From: Achromobacter mucicolens
Lineage (GTDB): Bacteria; Pseudomonadota; Gammaproteobacteria; Burkholderiales; Burkholderiaceae_B
Assembly (NCBI RefSeq): GCF_902859725.1
Contig: NZ_CADIJP010000005.1
Location: 124,001-188,000 of the forward strand
Direction: 5' to 3'
DNA length: 64,000 nucleotides
Each line of letters opens with the position of its first letter. Position 1 is the first letter of the stretch. The notes beneath the pieces are model-generated. The model worked only from the letters and a program-made list of their open reading frames with translations, searched no databases and was not told where the DNA came from. A program made the position numbers and the translations under genes. Positions 60,201-64,000 of the stretch are shown here, piece after piece.

Positions 60201-60455
60201 CGGGTGCTGGCTTTCTACAAGTCCACGCCAGGCCACGGCAACGTGGTGCTGGCCGTCATCAGCCTGGATCCGTTCCAGGCGCAAGAGACGCGCGTCGAGG
60301 CGCCGTTCTGGCTGTTCGGCGAATCGGACGCCGGTCAGCTGGCCGCCGAAGACCTGCTGACCGAAACCCGCGAGACCTGGCATCAGAAGCACCGCAGCAT
60401 GACGCTGACCCCCGACCAACCCTATCGCGTGTGGCGGCTTTCGCTGCATGGATGA
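57258..60455 (+). CDS. glgE: Alpha-1,4-glucan:maltose-1-phosphate maltosyltransferase GlgE, with extra N-terminal domain
   Basis: 1,065 residues from a GTG start after AAGGAGCCAGCCC; classical GlgE is about 660-700. Residues ~1-400 are an additional amylase-barrel-like domain (RLYHARAGLPEGRSDLQALC, DIILDRSARH, FQAPHRLPAEAW) without a complete catalytic triad that I can find. GlgE proper starts near 408 (ALENISPAVDGGLYPVKTIP). Catalytic residues are present: nucleophile D796 (FRVDNPHTKP), acid/base E825 (FLSEAFTRP) and D883 (NTPDINPFF). The enzyme transfers maltosyl units from maltose-1-phosphate to the glucan chain, releasing phosphate. Its stop overlaps the treS start (ATGA). Confidence 0.93.
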   Translation: MPPSTVSAPSRAPLRLYHARAGLPEGRSDLQALCQRLAQRGFNAVLAPAPWLTGPEPGSNAAHDADTARVDGKDMPITQWYTQVAAQLSAHGLSLFIDIILDRSARHAVATTAEPGWYRSLHEEPARDPRLTPEERGVLHLPEGHLPPGFLPAWTARLLGWTRSGVKGLVFQAPHRLPAEAWRELGAALRAQNPDVRLLAWTPGLSPADLAGLRDAAFDAAFSSLPWWDFKSSWLAEEDARLRAIGEVIAAPPQSAAQSPSEYGRSALWSAAVSGDGLMLTDEDDHCLPDVQAVNAWFDGARLKGPLCLLGGRDGSCTVLLRDAGDGATLALAVNPSPTQHAGVDWDALAPMLPPADLVPFTPPAGLQRQADALAAGDCALLMLQSTQPVRDAVRHHRTRADDLANQRVALENISPAVDGGLYPVKTIPHARIAVQADIFMDGHDQLAAEVRWRAKDEARWHTVPMTRGLNDRWEGAFRPRRIGAHEFVVAAWFDAWHTFTHDIEVKHQAGRDISLEIHEGLALLRDALARAEAGSPAGADAEPVRRALAAFADADLAHPVPPTQEEVGVLLDPALTHAMHALDDHPFEAVTATAYPVWVDRSQAVHSSWYELFPRSQAAEPGRHGTFDDVVARLPDIREMGFDVLYMPPIHPIGQRNRKGRNNSLRAEPGDVGSPYAIGAQSGGHDAIEPALGTLSDFLNLVDAAAQQGMEIALDFAIQCSPDHPWLTQHPDWFSWRPDGSMRYAENPPKKYEDIVNVSFYGGQNRRGRKLGLWRALRDVVLFWVNHGVRIFRVDNPHTKPLPFWQWLICEVHAQHPDVIFLSEAFTRPKMMYRLAKIGFTQSYTYFTWRNERAELEAYLQEISSPPAADFFRPHFFVNTPDINPFFLQTSGRPGFLIRSALAALGSGLWGVYSGFELCEGAPLPGKEEYLDSEKYELRQRDWHAPGNIRAEITRLNQIRRANPALQTHRGLTLAASSNNRVLAFYKSTPGHGNVVLAVISLDPFQAQETRVEAPFWLFGESDAGQLAAEDLLTETRETWHQKHRSMTLTPDQPYRVWRLSLHG

Positions 60456-63400
60456 AGCCCGCGCCCAACGCCATGATGAGTAAAGCCCAACCCATTCAGG
60501 ATGATCCCCTCTGGTACAAGGACGCCGTCATCTACCAGCTTCACGTCAAGTCGTTCTTTGACTCGAACGGCGACGGCGTTGGTGACCTGCCCGGCCTGAT
60601 TTCCAAGCTGGACTACATCGCCAGCCTGGGCGTGAACACCATCTGGCTGCTGCCCTTCTATCCGTCGCCCCGCCGCGACGACGGCTACGATATTGCGGAC
60701 TACCGCGGCGTGCACTCGGACTACGGCACCATCGCCGACGTGCGCAAGCTGATCCGGGCCGCGCACGCCCGAGGCCTGCGCATCATTACCGAACTGGTGG
60801 TCAACCACACGTCGGACCAGCACCCGTGGTTCCAGCGCGCCCGCGCGGCCAAGCCCGGATCGGCGGCGCGCAACTTCTATGTCTGGTCCGACAACGACAA
60901 GGCGTACGCCGGCACGCGCATCATCTTCTGCGATACCGAAAAGTCGAACTGGACCTGGGACCCGGTGGCCAACGCCTACTTCTGGCACCGCTTCTATTCG
61001 CACCAGCCCGACCTGAACTACGACAACCCGCAGGTGCTCAAGGAAGTGCTGTCCGTTATGCGCTATTGGCTGGACATGGGCGTGGACGGGCTGCGCCTGG
61101 ACGCGGTGCCCTACCTGGTCGAGCGCGAAGGCACCAACAACGAGAATCTGCCCGAGACGCATGACGTGCTCAAGCAGATCCGGGCCGTGATCGAGGCCGA
61201 GTACCCCGGCCGCCTGCTGCTGGCCGAAGCCAACCAGTGGCCCGAGGACGCGCAGGAGTATTTCGGCGCGGGCGACGAATGCCACATGTCCTTTCACTTC
61301 CCGCTGATGCCGCGGATGTACATGGCCATCGCGCAGGAAGACCGCTTTCCGATCACCGACATCATCCGTCAGACGCCCGATATTCCGCCGACCTGCCAGT
61401 GGGCCATCTTCCTGCGCAATCACGACGAATTGACGCTGGAAATGGTGACCAGCCGCGAGCGCGACTACCTGTGGAACGTATATGCGTCGGAGCCGCGCGC
61501 CCGCATCAACCTGGGCATCCGCCGCCGGCTGGCGCCGCTTCTGGAACGCGACCGCCGCCGTGTCGAGCTGATGAACAGCCTGCTGCTGTCGATGCCCGGC
61601 ACGCCGGTGCTGTACTACGGCGACGAACTGGGCATGGGCGACAACGTCCACCTGGGCGACCGCGATGGGGTGCGCACGCCGATGCAATGGTCGCCCGACC
61701 GCAATGGCGGCTTTTCGCGCGCCGATCCCGAACGGCTGCCGCTGCCCGTGCTGATGGGCCCGCTGTACGGCTACGAGGCCGTCAACGTCGAGGCGCAGCA
61801 GCGCGATCCGCACTCGCTGCTGAACTGGACGCGGCGGCTCCTGGCCCAGCGCGGGCAGAGCCACGCCTTCGGCCGCGGCACGTTGCGCTTCATCTACGCC
61901 GGCAACCGCAAGATCCTGGCCTACCTGCGTCAGTGGGAAGACACGACGATCCTCTGCGTGGCGAACCTGTCGAATGCGGCCCAGCCGGTCGAGCTGCATA
62001 TGCAGGAGTTCTCGGGCCGGGTGCCCGTGGAAATGCTGGGAGGCACGCCCTTCCCCGCCATCGGCGAACTGCCCTATCTGCTGACGCTGCCGCCCTACGG
62101 CTTTTACTGGATGGACCTGAGCCAGGACGCCGCGCCGCCCGGATGGCACGCGACGGCGCCCGCCCAGATGCCCGAATTGATTACGTTGGTGCTCAAGAAC
62201 CGCGGAGGCGCGGCGCTGACCGACGCGTCCCGCGCCACGCTGGAGCGCGAGATCCTGCCGCAGTATCTGGCGCGCCAGCGCTGGTATCCGGGGTCGGAGG
62301 CGCCGGCCCGCGCACGCCTGGCCTACGCCACGCCGTTCGCGTCGGCCGACGGGGAATTCTATTGGGCCGAGATCGAGCCGCAGGACGGCACGACGGGCAT
62401 GCGCGCGCAAGCGCCCTTTGTCCTGGTCTGGGACGAGACGGCCGTCATCCAGTACGCCATCGCCCGTGTGCGCCGCGGTGCCGAAGTGGGCGTCCTGGCC
62501 GACGCCTTCCTGCAGCCGGGCTTCGTGCGCAGCACGCTCAAGGCAATGCAGGCGAGCGCGGAACTTGACGGACGCAGCGGCGGCAAGCCGGGCGACAAGC
62601 CGGGCGTGATCCGCTTTCTGCCCGAGGCCGGGCTGGCCGACATGGACTTCGACGGCGACCTGGAAATGCACTGGCTGTCGGGCGAACAGTCCAACAGCTC
62701 GGTCATCGTCGGCAATGCCGTCATCCTGAAGCTGATCCGCAGCGTGCAGCCGGGCCTGTCGCCCGAAGCCGAGATGACCCGCTACCTGACGCGGGCCGGC
62801 TACGGGAACATTCCGCCGCTCCTGGGCGAGGTGCAGCGCGTCGACGCCGAGGGCGTCGTGCACACGCTGGCGGTCGCGCACGGCTACATATCCAACGAGG
62901 GCGATGCCTGGAGCTGGACGCTGGACTACCTGAAGCGCACGCTGGCCAACGCGCTCCTGGTCGGCAACTCGCCCGAGGAGTTCGAGGAAACCCTGGAAGG
63001 CTACGCCGTCATGGCCGGCACCATCGGAGAGCGCCTGGGCCAGATGCACACGCTGCTGGCCGCGCCGACCGACGATGCGGACTTCCAGTCGCGAGCCGCC
63101 AGCCAGGCGGATGCGGACAAGCGGGCCGCGCAGGTGCTCGCGCTGCTGGACCGCGCCGAAAAGAACCTGCGCGCGACGCTGGACAAGCTTGAAGAGCCGT
63201 CGCACGCCTGCGCGGAGTGGTTCTTCGAACATCACGCGCGCCTGGCCAAGCGCGTCACCGAGATGGCGCAGGCCGAGGTGGGCGCGCCGTGGCTGCGCAT
63301 ACACGGCGACTTCCACCTGGGCCAGGTGCTGGTCGCGCAGACCGACGCGTACCTGATCGATTTCGAAGGTGAGCCGATCAGCAGCCTGGAGGTGCGGCGT

Positions 63401-63829
63401 TCGCTCGCTTCTCCGTACAAGGACGTGGCCGGCATGTTGCGCTCGTTTGACTATGCGGCGGCGTCGATTGCGCGTACGGACCTGATCGGCGGCGCGCATC
63501 TGGACGCCAATGCGGGCGCGGACGACGTCCCCGCGCCGCCCGTCGCGCCGGCCGAACAGCGCGACGCCCTCCTGGCGCGTTTCCGCCAGCGGGCCTCGGA
63601 CGCGTTCCTGCAGGGGTACACCGGCGTGCGCGGCGGCGACCTTGCCGCCACGGCGGATCGCGAAAACACGCTGCTCGTCCTGGCGCAACTGGAGAAAGCC
63701 GCCTACGAGGTCAGCTACGAAGCGGCCCATCGGCCCGACTGGATTTCGATTCCCCTGTGCGCCCTGACCGAACTGGCGCGCGGCGTCCTGCTGTCGGCCG
63801 CCATCGATGCCGAAGGAAAAACGTCATGA
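60452..63829 (+). CDS. treS: Trehalose synthase/maltokinase fusion (TreS-Pep2)
   Basis: 1,125 residues from the ATG at 60452, coupled to GlgE by ATGA; other Met codons follow at 60473 and 60476. The N-terminal GH13 trehalose synthase (~15-560) starts DPLWYKDAVIYQLHVKSFFD and carries the catalytic D217 (LRLDAVPYLVER), E259 (LLAEANQWP) and D325 (RNHDELTLEM). The C-terminal maltokinase (~575-1125) starts ARQRWYPGSEAPARARLAYA and has the kinase active site HGDFHLGQ with D953 and LIDFEGEP. The fusion isomerises trehalose to maltose and phosphorylates it with ATP to maltose-1-phosphate, the donor for GlgE. It overlaps glgB by ATGA. Confidence 0.94.
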   Translation: MKPAPNAMMSKAQPIQDDPLWYKDAVIYQLHVKSFFDSNGDGVGDLPGLISKLDYIASLGVNTIWLLPFYPSPRRDDGYDIADYRGVHSDYGTIADVRKLIRAAHARGLRIITELVVNHTSDQHPWFQRARAAKPGSAARNFYVWSDNDKAYAGTRIIFCDTEKSNWTWDPVANAYFWHRFYSHQPDLNYDNPQVLKEVLSVMRYWLDMGVDGLRLDAVPYLVEREGTNNENLPETHDVLKQIRAVIEAEYPGRLLLAEANQWPEDAQEYFGAGDECHMSFHFPLMPRMYMAIAQEDRFPITDIIRQTPDIPPTCQWAIFLRNHDELTLEMVTSRERDYLWNVYASEPRARINLGIRRRLAPLLERDRRRVELMNSLLLSMPGTPVLYYGDELGMGDNVHLGDRDGVRTPMQWSPDRNGGFSRADPERLPLPVLMGPLYGYEAVNVEAQQRDPHSLLNWTRRLLAQRGQSHAFGRGTLRFIYAGNRKILAYLRQWEDTTILCVANLSNAAQPVELHMQEFSGRVPVEMLGGTPFPAIGELPYLLTLPPYGFYWMDLSQDAAPPGWHATAPAQMPELITLVLKNRGGAALTDASRATLEREILPQYLARQRWYPGSEAPARARLAYATPFASADGEFYWAEIEPQDGTTGMRAQAPFVLVWDETAVIQYAIARVRRGAEVGVLADAFLQPGFVRSTLKAMQASAELDGRSGGKPGDKPGVIRFLPEAGLADMDFDGDLEMHWLSGEQSNSSVIVGNAVILKLIRSVQPGLSPEAEMTRYLTRAGYGNIPPLLGEVQRVDAEGVVHTLAVAHGYISNEGDAWSWTLDYLKRTLANALLVGNSPEEFEETLEGYAVMAGTIGERLGQMHTLLAAPTDDADFQSRAASQADADKRAAQVLALLDRAEKNLRATLDKLEEPSHACAEWFFEHHARLAKRVTEMAQAEVGAPWLRIHGDFHLGQVLVAQTDAYLIDFEGEPISSLEVRRSLASPYKDVAGMLRSFDYAAASIARTDLIGGAHLDANAGADDVPAPPVAPAEQRDALLARFRQRASDAFLQGYTGVRGGDLAATADRENTLLVLAQLEKAAYEVSYEAAHRPDWISIPLCALTELARGVLLSAAIDAEGKTS

Positions 63830-64000
63830 CCGCAGGCTTTGCCTCTCCCGCCGCTGCCACAGACGGCCACATCGACACGCAGGAGCTGACCGCGCTGGCC
63901 CATGGGCTGCACAACAATCCTTTCGCGGTGCTGGGGCCGCACGACGGCTGGGTGCGCGTCTTCGTTCCCGGGGCCTCGGCCGTGGCCGTCCTGGATCCGG
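63826..64000 (+). CDS. glgB: Glycogen branching enzyme GlgB, N-terminal part (cut by window end)
   Basis: 58 codons in the window. The ATG overlaps the TreS-Pep2 stop (ATGA). The start shows ELTALAHGLHNNPFAVLGPH and DGWVRVFVPGASAVAVLDP, which is the N1 carbohydrate-binding module (CBM48-like) of the long GlgB form. It forms alpha-1,6 branches in the glucan made by GlgA/GlgE. The catalytic barrel lies beyond the window. Confidence 0.9.
   Translation, partial: MTAGFASPAAATDGHIDTQELTALAHGLHNNPFAVLGPHDGWVRVFVPGASAVAVLDP

Noticed and set aside
58215-60449. 744-codon minus-strand frame opposite glgE
   Set aside because: Same cause; the plus-strand frame has a complete GlgE active site.
60422-63730. 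1,102-codon minus-strand frame opposite treS-pep2
   Set aside because: Mirror of the high-GC third-position bias in a clearly recognisable TreS-maltokinase gene; no motif of its own.

Overview
The window is GC-rich, densely coded bacterial DNA. Its gene content points to a beta-proteobacterium of the Alcaligenaceae (Achromobacter/Bordetella type): a Bug-family periplasmic receptor, a TctB/TctA pair, many LysR/TetR/MocR-type regulators, and a GlgA-GlgE-TreS/maltokinase-GlgB operon. The genus is an inference. No rRNA, tRNA, CRISPR array or insertion sequence was seen.

Layout. 1-1263: the end of an RcsB-like response regulator and a convergent KfrA-type coiled-coil DNA-binding protein with a candidate autoregulatory palindrome. 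1610-8005: a LysR regulator divergent from a catabolic operon (family III CoA-transferase, HMG-CoA lyase-type enzyme, VOC protein, Bug receptor, 2-hydroxyacid dehydrogenase, and a broken pyruvate kinase with an internal stop and a lost 3' end). A tyrosine recombinase (8081-9199) follows the break. 9314-12855: two membrane-bound diguanylate cyclases. 12925-13843: a 50-codon gene too short for most gene callers, then a deletion scar joining the head of a TetR regulator to the tail of a DUF1348 gene. 14103-16103: tctBA without tctC. 16219-23321: housekeeping and accessory genes (SelW-like, Bcr/CflA MFS, crotonase without its two catalytic glutamates, ChrA, AhpD-like, MocR regulator, GNAT, azoreductase-like).

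23322-36840 is the most conspicuous locus: a 622-base gene-free, partly AT-rich region followed by one 12.9-kb gene for a 4,298-residue type Va autotransporter. Its passenger holds about 34 PATR beta-strand repeats in four blocks separated by three copies of a larger module. 37033-40057: a small secreted protein, a TerC-CBS-CorC membrane protein and a Gly/Pro-rich exported protein. 40172-43645: a three-gene periplasmic flavin dehydrogenase (small subunit, GMC subunit, cytochrome c with two hemes).

43864-50278: a SulP transporter, then a tightly coupled membrane-lipid operon (EEP phosphatase, ClsB, YbhN-like, DUF3182, alpha/beta hydrolase). 50298-55391, minus strand: a run of stress-type genes (DUF748, a PIG-L-like protein missing its metal ligands, PRC-barrel, DUF883, a small Pro-rich protein, a PoxB-like TPP enzyme). 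55677-64000: glgA, glgE, treS-pep2 and the start of glgB. The last three are joined by ATGA overlaps and interconvert trehalose, maltose-1-phosphate and branched alpha-glucan.
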